Shown here one piece after another: positions 48,016 to 58,768 of a stretch of DNA of 64,000 bases. The notes below the pieces were generated by a model. That model had not been told where the DNA came from, did no database searches, and saw only the letters and a list, made by a program, of their open reading frames with translations. Position numbers and translations under genes: made by a program. Numbering within the stretch: position 1 is the stretch's first letter; each line of letters starts with the position of its first letter. The stretch is from Hybos culiciformis (Eukaryota > Arthropoda > Insecta > Diptera > Hybotidae). The stretch spans positions 1,984,001 through 2,048,000 of the forward strand of contig OZ023275.1 of NCBI GenBank assembly GCA_964007475.1, in the 5' to 3' direction.

Positions 48016-49499
48016 TTATATGTGCATAACACATTCATAAAATTATTTTTTATATCATAGGTTATACAAACATATACCTTCTAGGTACATTATTATCATT
48101 AGGATGTGTATCTTACAAAAAAACAATTTTTATTTTTGAATATAAATCATGAAGTGCGGTTAACTTGTGGAATAATAAAAACAAAACAATAATAATAAAA
48201 AAAATATTTTTGATATTAAAATAAAATATTCTATGGGAAAATTCACTTGCTTTCCTTTTTTTTTTATTTTTTCTTTAGAAAACAAATGAATTTTCTGATG
48301 CTGTAACATTTGTTTTTGTTTCTTATAAAAAAAATGTAAACAAATAAAATGAAATTAAAGTTAAAGAAAATATTTTGCCTTTCATTTTAGATATGATATT
48401 TTACTGCATATATCGAGCACAGAACCGTTGTGTCTGCCTGGTGGTTATTTTAAATCATACAAAATTTTTGAAACATCATAATGTTAAATTGTGTAAATTT
48501 TTGGAATCCATTGACTTTATTTTGAAATAAAAATAGTTTAACACCTTAAAAAAATTAAGCTAATTACTCTGTATATATTCTTAACATTTTTTTATGTCAA
48601 ATATTTAAAAATATTGGAAGTAATTAGAAATCTGAAGCGTGCTAGCCGACGCGAAGATCTGAAGAACTTTAGTTTGAATAAAAGGTAAACTCGCCGATTC
48701 AAAAATTTTCAAATCAGCAAATTTAATTCGAAAATAAAAAATTAGGTATATTTTTAATTATTTTTTTACTTTGAACGGGTTTTGAAATTTATGAAATATT
48801 ATTTTTCGTCTAAACTGGAAGCAATTTCTGAATTCCAATTTGAAATTGAGTTGATTTTAGCCGGTTATTTTAGTCGCTATTGCACAGATTGCTCCAATAA
48901 ACTAATTTCCCAACACAACATTTTGGTGCAAAAAAAAACATATGTGTAGTACCTCAACGTTTATAGTATAAAGAAAGGAATTTTTTCATCCATACAACGT
49001 CCTTGTGATTTCTACTATATTTTAAGCTGTAAACACAATTCCGGTTACAACTATATTATTAGCGACAATAATGTATGAAAAAACAGCAGCGTGGTTTAAA
49101 TCATGTTTTCTTTTTGTTGCCCGAAAAGTTTAACCTAAAATAACTTTTTAAATATGCCTGAAAAATTTCATGTTTATTAGTACTTCTTCTGAAAAGGAAT
49201 TGGAATAAAAATATTCTACATGCATTGCATTAATTTAATGTCAAAAATAATTTATACTAACAACTCAATTACAAATTACTTCAAAAAAAAAATCTGTTTT
49301 AGTTAAAAGAGCATTTTCAAATATGCGTTCAAAATTTGTCATTAGGATTTCTTCCGAAAAGTAATTGTAATAAAAATATTCCTCCTGCACTATATTAGTG
49401 TAATTTAATGTCAAAAAAAAATTAGTTTCTATGTACCTATTCTTTAATTCTTTATTGCTGTTCTCCAACACTACACTTCCAATTGTTGGCAGCCATAAG
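48016..49499. repeat. AT-rich stretch with a degenerate duplication
   Basis: Segments 49115-49245 and 49290-49425 align to each other (for example GAAAAGGAATTGGAATAAAA against GAAAAGTAATTGTAATAAAA, both followed by ATTTAATGTCAAAAA), a diverged tandem duplication of about 180 bp. No gene recognised. Confidence 0.55.
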
Positions 49500-50147
49500 T
49501 TTTCACCTGCCGAAAAAAATATTCTGCTTTTGACCCTGAACTCTTAGCAATTTATGCCGCAATAAAACACTATCGTTATGCCATAGAAGTTAGAAACTTT
49601 ACGATCTACACAGATCACAAACCACTTCTCAATGCAATTGCTTCTAAAACCGAGCGTAACCCTCGGCAAACACGTCATTTAGATTTTATTTCACAATTTT
49701 GTACAGACATTCAACACATTTCCGGCGCTAGTAATGTAGTTGCCGATAGCCTTTCACGCATTGAAGAAGTTAATTCAGAAAACATAACTCAATATGACCT
49801 ACAAAAAATTGCCAAACTTCAAGAAGACAACCCCGAACTTAAAATTTTACTTCAAGAATCTTCTCCTTCTAAAACTAGAAAATTAAAAAAACAGGCAATT
49901 TTCGGCCTCTTCGCTAAGACGTTCAGTTTTCCTTCAACTGCACAATATTTCCCATCCAGGAACTCGTGCAACTAGTAAGCTAATAACGACGCGATATTTC
50001 TGGCCTAAAATAAACACTGACATCAATCTTTGGACTAAGGCTTGCCAATCTTGCCAACAGTCAAAGATTCACCGTCATACAACTCCAGCTCCAGGCAAAT
50101 TCGACATTCCTTCAGAACGTTTCGAGCATATTCACATGGATATCAGT
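49500..50147 (+). pseudogene. Gypsy-type LTR retrotransposon pol fragment
   Basis: The plus strand reads, with only one or two frameshifts, from the end of reverse transcriptase (YSAFDPELLAIYAAIKHYR) through RNase H (FTIYTDHKPLLNAI) and ISGASNVVADSLSRI into the integrase zinc-binding region (HNISHPGTR and CQSCQQSK, an HHCC pattern). It stops at HIHMDI, which holds the first integrase catalytic Asp. Reverse transcriptase core, the remaining integrase and both LTRs are missing, and sequence after 50147 is AT-rich. It is therefore a truncated piece. Open length suggests it is among the younger fossils here. Confidence 0.85.
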
Positions 50148-51800
50148 TTTTTTTAAATTTTTAGGTCTAATCTTTTTAATTTTATTAAAATATATTTTGC
50201 ACTAACAGGAAACTTAATATCTAATTTCAATTTTATTTTTCTTTATATAAATTTATTGTCAATTTAGTATATTGTTAAAATAATTAAATAATTTTTGTAT
50301 GTGTAAATTTAACGTAGCTGAATTTAAGTATCTCTTGATTTTATTTTATTTTTAAAGATTTATTACTTTACTTTTATACTCTTTAAAAATTTTTAATTAG
50401 AATTTTATCTCTTAAATATAAATTTGTAATATTTTGTATTAAAAAGAAATAAATCATTGTTGTAAATATAGTCAAACCGTTCGGAGTTTTAATTCGCTAA
50501 TTTTTCATAGCTTCTATTTTTTTTTTTGTAGTGTTCTTAAAAATTATGTAATATAAAATAAAGTTTCTTTGGTTTATTTCGCAACTTCCTTTTTTTTATT
50601 ATTGAACTATAGTTAGCAAACAATAAGTATGTGCCTTTTTTCGCCATAGGAGTCGCTATTTGGAGATTTAAGTAAGTGAATAGGCAAGCCTCTAGAAAGC
50701 AGCAACTATCTAGCAACATCTAAAAATATTATAAAAATGCAGTTTGTTGGGTAAAAAAAGTTGCTTTGTCGTGGAAAATATTATATATTCCGTAGAGGCA
50801 AGCCTATTGTAACATTTGATGATTATTTTGTTTTTTTATTTACTTTTTTTTTTAGTTACTCAAGGTAGCGCCAAAATAAATCTTAAATTTCAGAATATTT
50901 TGTGTTTTTTTAAGTTTTTAGACGCGTTGTATGATATTATTGAGTAATTCTGTAGGGGGTAAAAATTAATTTTCATTCGAGTCTCGAGAGAATCGAAAAA
51001 AGCGACATTGTTTTTCTGATGTTTCAATACTCAAAATCGTTTACAAATTATTTAAAATTTAAATTTTTCTTTTCATAATGGGTAGCTCCGGTGAAATAAT
51101 GATTACCTGACCATAAATTTCGGGTAGGGAGCTACGGTTAGGTTTGTCCCGGGTCAAAATATGTCAAAAAAAAACTTTTCAGTATTAACTTCTTTCGTCA
51201 GTTCCTATGACTGCTTCGTGTGTTTTTAATAAATTTTCGAAACCCTCTGCAATAAAAAATAAACTGAATAAAAACATTTCACTTGTATTTACACACTTTT
51301 ATTATACTTGGGATGTTATTCATCAAATCTTTTAATCAAATTTAAGACCACTTCCAGTAATCCAATCATCCTGAAATTTTGCATGTGAGTCTATTTTAGG
51401 CAGGGTTGCCAACTTTTGAGAGGGGAAAAACTGGAGAGTTGAAAGAGCAAAAAAATGTATATCCAACAATAGAAAAAATAATAAATTATAAATTACATTA
51501 TTATTAACATAAACAAACGAAATATAAAATAAAGCGCAGATACAAAAATTATTCAAATTAGAATAAAACTTTATAAAAAGTAATATAAAATAAAAACAAT
51601 AAATAAAAACAAGTAACAATTGAAATTATAAAAAGATGATAGGTTTGAAATTAATGAGATCAATTATTTTTAAAGTTATATAATTATTTGTTTGGGCACA
51701 AACGATACTAAAGCTCAGAGATGTCAATAACGTCGATCGCGATCTACCGGCGATCGCGTAATTATTTAAGGTTATTCAAATAAGGAGGCACTACAGTGTA
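50148..51800. other. AT-rich stretch with faint TE traces
   Basis: No gene. AGGCAAGCCT occurs twice (about 50682 and 50800). A short tail-like stretch near 51340-51400 resembles transposon 3' sequence. GCAGGGTTGCCAAC at 51402 and CAGAGATGTCAATAACG with GATCGCGATCTACCGG near 51717-51753 look like single hAT-type ends without visible partners. Confidence 0.35.
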
Positions 51801-52284
51801 CTATAATTTTGTAATTTTTTTACCATATATTACGCCTTGATCTTTTATTCCCTCAGTAATTTCGTTCTCATTTAATGTGGTTATTATTGGAGCACAAACA
51901 ACTCCCTTGCACGAGTTCAGTATATAGGATGTAAAAAAGATTAAACCATCTACATACCGGCAAGTGATTTTGTTTTAAAAAATTTGCAGCATTTTGTTCG
52001 TTTTTAGTTTAGATAAGCAAATCTCTGTTTTTGGTGTACTGTATATTTAGAAAATGTTCAGTAATTCCTTTTATAGCCTTGGTGATTAGAAGAAAAATAA
52101 GATTTTTTAAGGGAATATTATGCTTTTTTTTACCACTTATTTTGGACAATTTTTTGTTATTAGTTAGTGAAAATGGTTTTTTGCTACTTTTTTTATTTTG
52201 TAGAGAAGGAAAGAGATGAAGAAGTGATGTTTCAGGACATGCTCTTTTAGTTGGTATTGATAAATATTCGTTATCGTTTAACAT
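51801..52284 (-). pseudogene. LINE ORF1 (gag-like) fragment
   Basis: Non-LTR ORF1 proteins bind the element RNA. Reading down the minus strand: a basic, lysine-rich segment, then FLLITKAIKGITEHFLNIQY ending DLLI, and after frameshifts TKNEQNAANFLK and NSCKGVVCAPIITTLNENEI followed by EGIKDQGVIY. That order (I-KAI---GD-LLIE...SKGV...E-EI-E-LK-QGV) is the conserved core of Jockey/CR1-type ORF1 proteins. The zinc knuckles are missing because the fragment ends at 51801. At least three frame breaks. It could belong to the same LINE lineage as the fragments at 30-33 kb, but that cannot be shown. Confidence 0.65.
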
Positions 52285-52440
52285 GCAAATATTGTTTGTA
52301 TTGGCTCCGGGGTCCGCTATCCATATCCTACTTATATTACTTAGTAAAGCGATTATTGTTATATATATTTTTTTAAAGTAATTTTCTAGTTAATTTGTAT
52401 TAAGCAATAGTATTTTTATTTCTTTGAAACTAAGTTCTAT

Positions 52441-52757
52441 CATAAAGGAAGTATAAATAGAGGAATTAGTCCCATACAAAAAATGCTAATAAAAATAGTG
52501 AAACTAAAAATCCATATCATAACCCCATGAGGTTTTTTTTTGTATATTTAGACTTCCCCTCTCACAAAAGCTTTTAAAACTTTAAAAATTGTAAGAAATT
52601 GTTGTTATTTTTGAAGTTTTAAGAGCATTTGTGAGAGTGGAATTCTCAAAAAATACAAAAAAAAAGCTCATGGGATTGTGATATGGATTTTTTGTTTCAC
52701 TATTTTTATAAGCATTTTTTGTATGGGACTAATTCGTCTATTTATACTACCTTTATG
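52441..52757. mobile_element. CATAAAGG-family MITE, short form, 7-bp TSD
   Basis: Inverted ends CATAAAGGAAGTATAAATAG and (complement) CATAAAGGTAGTATAAATAG; exact 7-bp duplication GTTCTAT at 52434-52440 and 52758-52764. The arms share TAGTCCCATACAAAAAATGC. The interior is a palindrome around TTGTTGTTATTTTTGAAG. This is the best-preserved member of the family. Confidence 0.85.
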
Positions 52758-52764
52758 GTTCTAT

Positions 52765-53220
52765 TTATAACAATTTTATTTTTTTTAACTAAAGGTTGTT
52801 TTTGAAAAAAAAGAAAACAAATAAATATAAAAAGGGCAGAATCGAAATCAAAAAAATTTGTATTTGTCGAGGTACGATATAAGATTGCATATAATTTTTA
52901 AAATATTATCGAATATTAATAATTATTTTCATAGGAATCAAAATGATAAACTTATTAAATCATTATACCTCTAAAAATTAAAAAATGTTCTTTTGACACC
53001 AACCAGTTCGAAACCGATAAAAACACAGAAATTTATATTTAATATAATTTTTTTTGGAAAACATAAACAAATGTTATCCATTAATAATGATTAATAATAC
53101 TAGCAATACACAGAAATAAGACTTACATTTTACATTTACATTTTTATACAAAAACATAAATTAAACATACAAATAATACATATCATTTACAAACAAAACA
53201 AGCCTAAAAATGTTAGTGGA
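52765..53220. other. AT-rich stretch, downstream side of the DUF1091 gene
   Basis: No feature is supported; a polyadenylation signal for the gene would lie here but no candidate is convincing. Confidence 0.4.
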
Positions 53221-54139
53221 TTATAATTTATTTATTTCTCTCACTTCTCCATAAAATTTTATTAAAAATACGCGTTCATTTTTTCCAAAAATACTTAAGT
53301 GAAGTTTGTAATCTCCTTCAGGCCACATTGATCCGCCAAACCATAAGTCATTCAAATCAATATTTTTGAAAATTATTGAATTCTTCAAAAGAAAATTAAA
53401 TTTATATAACTTTAATATTATTGATTAAATTATTTTTTTTAATTAAGAAGGATATTTGAATTAAATAGAATTTCAAATTTCCATGCAAATATATTTATAT
53501 ATAAATATATAAATTTTTGAACAACAACAGTTCTCTTTTTCATATTTCCGTCGTTGACTCATTCAACTAGTAGTAGGATTCCGAGGATACAATTTTATTT
53601 CCTTTAATCGGCACTAACTACCTCTCACATGCACAGTAAAGCAGTATACAAACATGTTAATAAAATTTGTTACACAGCTCGTTGTGTATTTACACAAAAA
53701 CACATGCACACTTGTCAATATTATATCACTCGACCTAAGGTCTCGTGATATAAGTATTGACTCGTGTGCATGTGTTTTTGTGTAAATACACAACTCGTTG
53801 TAATAACAAATTTTCTTAACATGTGTTGTAATCTACTATTATTGTTCTTATTTTTATCGAAATCGGGAGCTTTTTATTACGAAACACATAATTAAAAAAT
53901 CCATCTTCCATGAAAAATTTTTATAGATTCTATAAAAATCAAAAAATAAAATCCAAATTTCTAATACTTACAAAATAGGGGCAAGAATGGTTCAAGTTAG
54001 TGGATTTATCGACAATTGGCTTAATAATTCTATATATTGGATTATAATTTTTGGTTTCAAGCATATTGCATATTGATAAATTAACATTAATCAAAAATGG
54101 TCTGTAACCACTATATTTTTTAAACAATTGCAAATGTGT
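53221..54139 (-). CDS. DUF1091-family gene, two terminal exons
   Basis: Two exons on the minus strand. Exon 54139-53972 (56 codons) follows acceptor TTTTCAG and ends at donor GTAAGT. It encodes HLQLFKKYSGYRPFLINV, NMLETKNYNPI and NLNHSCPYF. Exon 53382-53221 (54 codons with TAA) follows acceptor TTTTGAAG and encodes FKNIDLNDLWFGGSMWPEGD, then YKLHLSIF. Both junctions are phase 0 and neither exon has a stop. K-SGYRPFL-NV, NHSCPY and P-GDYKL are hallmarks of Pfam DUF1091, small secreted fly proteins thought to be distantly related to MD-2/ML lipid-binding proteins. Function is unknown to me. The 5' exons with signal peptide and first cysteines are not found; upstream DNA holds a SINE and microsatellite. 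The 589-bp intron holds a repeat copy (53619-53838). Confidence 0.8.
53619..53838 (-). mobile_element. Dispersed palindromic repeat family, copy D, in intron
   Basis: Minus orientation. Reads CTACCTCTCACATGCAC, the inverted arms with centre CTCGACCTAAGGTCTCGTG, and ends TAATCTACTA. It lies wholly within the intron between the two DUF1091 exons, so it does not disrupt coding. Confidence 0.8.
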
Positions 54140-54540
54140 CTGAAAATTATGTTTTTGTGAATTAGTGAATCATAAAATCTTTTTATTTTGTGTAAATGTT
54201 TTTATTTCCATATTTCAATCTCAATGGACGAACTATATTTGGTTTCAAGTTTCTCGTTTACCATAAATTAAGTATAATAAGATTTCTTACTACATAACAA
54301 ATCTGTGTGCCAACTTTATAAAAAAGTAGACGCGGAAAAGAAATCAAGGTTGGAAGGGAAGTATTTTAATTTTTCACAAAGTCATGTAAGAAATTTATGT
54401 AATGGTCTGCTGCAGAATTTCTTCATTTTACAAATATCTATTTTTTGGATTAGCAGCGTTTAAATGTTTTTTATTTTTATTCACAATTAAATTATTATAT
54501 ATGTTCATGTATAATGCATAAATAATAATAATAATAAATG
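54140..54540. other. Upstream of DUF1091 exon, first exons not found
   Basis: A further coding exon is expected on the minus strand, but I find no frame with a signal peptide, cysteine pattern and phase-0 donor here. It may lie beyond the SINE, in diverged form, or be lost. Confidence 0.4.
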
Positions 54541-54550
54541 TTTTTAAAAG

Positions 54551-54640
54551 TGTGATTGTGTATGTGTGAGTTAGTGTGTGTATGTGGTTGGAGTGTGAGT
54601 GTATATGTGTGTGTATATGTATGTGAGTGTGTGAGGTGCC
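54551..54640. repeat. TG-rich microsatellite
   Basis: Runs of TGTG(A/T)G and GTATGTG units; complement gives a histidine/threonine-rich false frame. Confidence 0.85.
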
Positions 54641-54925
54641 AAATTGCATTGTTATCGACGTCAAAGCGATGTGAAGATCTCAGCTCGATTGGATACCGGG
54701 AAGATTGTCAATTTTGAATTTCGGTATTGTCATTTTTCTATGGCGTGTCCGGTTGTTGGTTCGATTCCCACCTCGGACTGGAATTTATGTCAATCTTTTA
54801 ATTTGTTCATTTGAATTAAGTGTTTTTTTTTACTTCTGATGCCAAAGTGCATTGTCATCGACGACAAAGCTATGTGCAAAATTCAGCTCGATTTGATAAC
54901 GGGAAGTGGTCAATTTTGACTTTCT
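54636..54925 (+). mobile_element. SINE-like pair with tRNA-type B box
   Basis: Two direct copies of a body (54636-54702 and 54840-54905) share GCATTGT-ATCGACG-CAAAGC and CAGCTCGATT-GATA. Between them lies a head with TATGGCGTGTCCGG and GGTTCGATTCCCACC, the latter a perfect pol III B box within a T-arm-like stem. This fits a tail of one SINE followed by a complete copy of the same SINE. No clear target duplication. Confidence 0.6.
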
Positions 54926-55330
54926 AAGTTTGCCGTTATTAATAATTATTTCACATGGAAGGCTATTAATGTTTAGACTATTTTTAAAAAATTAAAAAAC
55001 TGAAAACCGAAAAATAATTTTAAAAAAACATCAAAATTTAAAATAAAATAAAAATTTAAAATTAAATTGCAAATTAGGTAAGATACAATATTATTAATTA
55101 AAACTATGTTTCTATAGAAAAAGTCTAATTCGAACTTTAAAACTCAAGTTTCAGAGGTTTTTTCGTTTTTTTTTTTTTATTTCATTCTAAGCTTTTTTCG
55201 AGGTTTTTTTTTCGTTGTTTTTTTGTCGATGTTTCGAGGTTCTTTTACGCGATGTTTCTTTTTTTGGATTCTTTCAAAAAACGGTCAAAACGCTGTACGT
55301 TTTATATAACGCTTTAATAACAATACGCCC

Positions 55331-55440
55331 TACCTAACAGCTTCTGAAATAGTATTTTCAACAGCAGGTGCAATTAAACAAAAAGAAGAACAACTCTAAA
55401 TTTTGAAACAGGCACATCGCTCTTTTAATTTTAAAATATA
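55331..55440 (+). pseudogene. hAT transposase C-terminal scrap
   Basis: One frame reads YLTASEIVFSTAGAIKQKEE, a stop, then ILKQAHRSFNF. This corresponds to the S-ER-FSTAG motif of hAT dimerisation domains. It ends exactly where the Helitron 3' terminus begins (55441), so the Helitron probably inserted into or next to an older hAT copy. Confidence 0.5.
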
Positions 55441-55534
55441 CTAGCTGTATACCCGAACACACGTTCCTGTGTTTTCAACGATGTAACATTTATATAATAT
55501 AGCCGTCATCCCGTGCTCAGCTACAGACTCCGAA

Positions 55535-56769
55535 TAGGGTTGCCAGTTTTTAAAAACCCGAAACCTAGACTAATTGAAATTTTATTGGTTCAAATCTGGA
55601 TAAATCTGGACAAAACCTAAAGAAATCTGGACAAAAAAAAAATTATTTTTTTTGTAAATTTACCATGAAATAAATTAATTTAGTTTTTTTCATCGATCAA
55701 TATAATTTTATTGCGTGTTAATTCATAATGAATTCTTATTATAAATTTTGAAAATTATTATATAATCATACAATCTAGATTATCCCTTGTTCAGACAACG
55801 AGTAAATCATGATTTCGTAATCGTGATTTGCGTAGATAATCATACTTTGAAAACCTGTGTGAACACGATTATGAACGAAAACAAAAAAAGTAAACAACAT
55901 GAAAGCAACAAAATAAAAACAAAAATAATATTTGCTACTAAATTTTTTTTTATTTTGTAAATAAAGAAAATATGTCAAAAATAAAAGTCAAAAATAAGTA
56001 GGAATGAGTGGAAATGGGTAACATGGATGGTAAAAAACTATAAACTCATCCCTGAAATTTTTCATGATTTTCGATAATCATGATTTCCGATGACAATTTT
56101 TTTGTATGAGCAAATCATGAAAAAAAGAAAGATAATCTCAAAAAGTAAGATTATCATGATCAGAGTTCATTGTCTGAACAAGGCATTATATAAAACCAGT
56201 GTTTTTTTTGTAAAGAAAAAGGGTGTGCAACTCAACTATGTACGTAGTAGCCAATTATCAGCCACCTGACTCATTTTTTCACTTTGGATTTTTCGGACAT
56301 TTTTCTACATAACACTGAATGGTTTTATTTAATTTTTTTTTTTTTTTTAATTCGTAGAATAAAAAAACCAATTTTCTCCTGTTCTCAGCCACCCAAATTC
56401 TAATCGCAGCCACTCGGTTTTAAGTAATAATTACGTTCAATTTTATTTAATTAGGAACTATAAGTTAGAAAACTTAAAAAAAATTGTATGCAATATATAA
56501 GAAAAATATAAAAAAAATTATTTTAAATATAAAAAGGTAGCAAAACTGAATTTAGATAATATTTACAATAAATCTAGTTTTCGTATTTTTTGTTTCAAAT
56601 TTAGTTTATCTGCTAACAAAATTGAAAAAATGGACAATCCAGATGGCCAGATTTGTGTCACTGAAATTTCTGGATTGTCCAGATGTCCAGTTAAAAAAAA
56701 AATTAAAATCTGTACAGGGACCGAGAATTCTGGACAATCCAGATGAAAACTGGACGTCTGGCAACCCTA
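55535..56769. mobile_element. hAT element inside the Helitron tail
   Basis: Inverted ends TAGGGTTGCCAG; exact 8-bp duplication ACTCCGAA at 55527-55534 and 56770-56777. Near the ends are repeated words such as AATCTGGACAAA and TCTGGATTGTCCAGA. It is 1.2 kb, without a readable transposase, and contains another MITE (55783-56185) and possibly a remnant of the 37141-type element near 56197-56570. Confidence 0.9.
55783..56185. mobile_element. MITE inside the hAT element, TTA flanks
   Basis: Ends TCCCTTGTTCAGACAACGAG and (complement) TGCCTTGTTCAGACAATGA. The flanks allow a TTA duplication (55780-55782, 56186-56188), embedded in a longer shared ATTAT. Subterminal GATTATCATGAT/AATCATGATTTC words are repeated. 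It resembles the element at 7922-8267 and is likely PIF/Harbinger-mobilised. Confidence 0.75.
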
Positions 56770-56987
56770 ACTCCGAATGATTAATTTTTCAAAGTGGATT
56801 TTTAATTGTCAGGTTGACAATTAAAATATAGGAGCTAGTTATTTTAAAAACTTGGGGAAAATATCTAAGTGGAATTAATATTTATCATTTCTACTTATTC
56901 AACATTAAATTATACGAAATCGAATGATATCCTTCCCTTAAACAGGTTTCCAAATCAAAATGTTTTTAATCCTTTCCTCTTTTTATG

Positions 56988-57465
56988 AACCAAATTTGAA
57001 TGAAATCGGAAGAACTTAAGCTGTCCCTCCCGGGAGAGGTTTCTGGGTAGGGTGCCATTCAAATTTTAAAATAGCCTATAACCACCACGACACAAAGAGA
57101 CGGTGTGAATTTCGAAACGATCGGTTCAGTGGTTTAGTTTTTTAGATTTTGTAGTTATTCGTAATAAAGAAATTGATTTCTATATATTCCAAGAGGTCCT
57201 CTAAAAAGAGAAATTTGAATGTTTAATAATTTTTATATACCAAATTTGAATGAAATCGGACAAACTTTTGAACTCCTCCCCTAGGGTAGGAGGTCAATAA
57301 AATTGTTGTTACAAAATTCATCTGTAATTATTTCCTCTTTTTACGTACCAAATTTGAATAAAACCCGACGAACTTTTAAAGTCCGCCCCCAGTGAGGTCC
57401 CTTGGTAGGAGGTCAACAAATTTTTTGTTACGAAATTTGTGTGTAATCAGTTCCTATTTTTACAT
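56988..57465 (+). repeat. Tandem blocks ACCAAATTTGAATGAAATCGG
   Basis: Three diverged blocks, starting at about 56988, 57239 and 57347, each begin ACCAAATTTGAATRAA and carry a CCTCCC-GGTAGGAGGTC segment; the last two are adjacent units of about 110 bp. The first block ends in GATCGGTTCAGTGGTTTAG, a phrase common in insect TE tails. Confidence 0.7.
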
Positions 57466-58165
57466 AGTTCTCCGATGAGGAATTTCTGCACTAATCACTT
57501 GGTCTATTTGATTAGGACGAATTTTTTCTTTTAACCAAATCAAAGCGTGAATATGTGGCAAGCCACGTTTTGCCACTCTACACATCCTACTGGTCCAAAG
57601 AGGTTACCATTTTCAATTACGGCAATAAATTTAACAACTTTTCTACGAAACACACGGGAAACAATATCATGTCTGTCTATTGCATTTTCACCTCGAAATA
57701 GCTCGTTTGTTATTTCTGACCCTAACTCTTAGAATTGCACGTTATAGTAATAAAAAGATCCGGCCGGCTATAGTTTCGAACATAGGTTAATGCATCTTGC
57801 ACATGTTAATGCATGTACCTTGTGCTGCCTGTCCTCTATACAGCGTCCATTAAAGGTCCATAATTCTCGGCTCGCAAATCTTTTATATAAATAAGTCTTT
57901 CGATCTCAACTTTTTCAAACATATCAACGACAAATTCGTTTAATAGTTGACTATACCGAAGAATAGCAATAAATTGTTGATCCTGATTCATAAGCAAATG
58001 CGAGTAAAAGTCCATCGCTGAAACTTTCTTTTTTGTTGGACCATGTGAAACAGGATTCGTTTGAAATATGTTCACGCTGTAACCCTCTTGACTCTTTCAA
58101 ACAATTAATGGATATTGGAACACGTCGTAAAATCAATGTAATTCTCATATTTTAAGCAAGGAACC

Positions 58166-58219
58166 ATCACATACTTTAATTACTATATAAATATCACATA
58201 CTTTAATTACTATATAAAA
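58166..58219. repeat. 27-bp tandem duplication
   Basis: ATCACATACTTTAATTACTA plus seven bases is repeated once, back to back, inside the Rep pseudogene. One of the inactivating lesions. Confidence 0.9.
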
Positions 58220-58768
58220 GGACAGCTACTTCGTTATTTGTAGGCGCATTATAGCGTCCCGCATGCTCACCAGGAGGCTTTCTGTCCGCCCGAATTAAAA
58301 TTTTGCACTCGCTTGTTAGCCGTTGCTCTAAAGCTGTTTTAAAACTGCTGATAAGTACATTCTATTCATGCAATAATGATTGTAAGTCAGCTACCGTTTG
58401 AGCCTTAACACTCTGAACAACTTGACAGCGTCTTTCTGTTTCTTTTGTACTGTCTCCAAGAAAACAAATTTGTAGAAAGCTGCACTGTTGATGAGATGGT
58501 GGTTGTAAAGTACCAATTCTATGGTATATTTGACCCTGAACCGTAAATGTGCTTGGATAGCTATGGGGTATCACTTGCCCACTCACTCCAAAAGACGTCA
58601 TCTGAAAACAATTGTTGTAGCGACGTTTTTTTTTTTTTAAAAGTCTTTAGATTGGTGGGTCTCTCCCATGAGCAAAGCTTTCAGGGCTTCCATTGGCTCC
58701 TCCAAAAAAGGTTCAGCAACTTTTCCCCTTGCTCAGCACATTCCTGGTGTTTCATATTTCCATTTTAA

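Noticed and set aside
57470..57740. Functional HUH endonuclease
   Set aside because: Both histidines are present but in different frames from the upstream domain, and the catalytic tyrosine region and helicase are missing.
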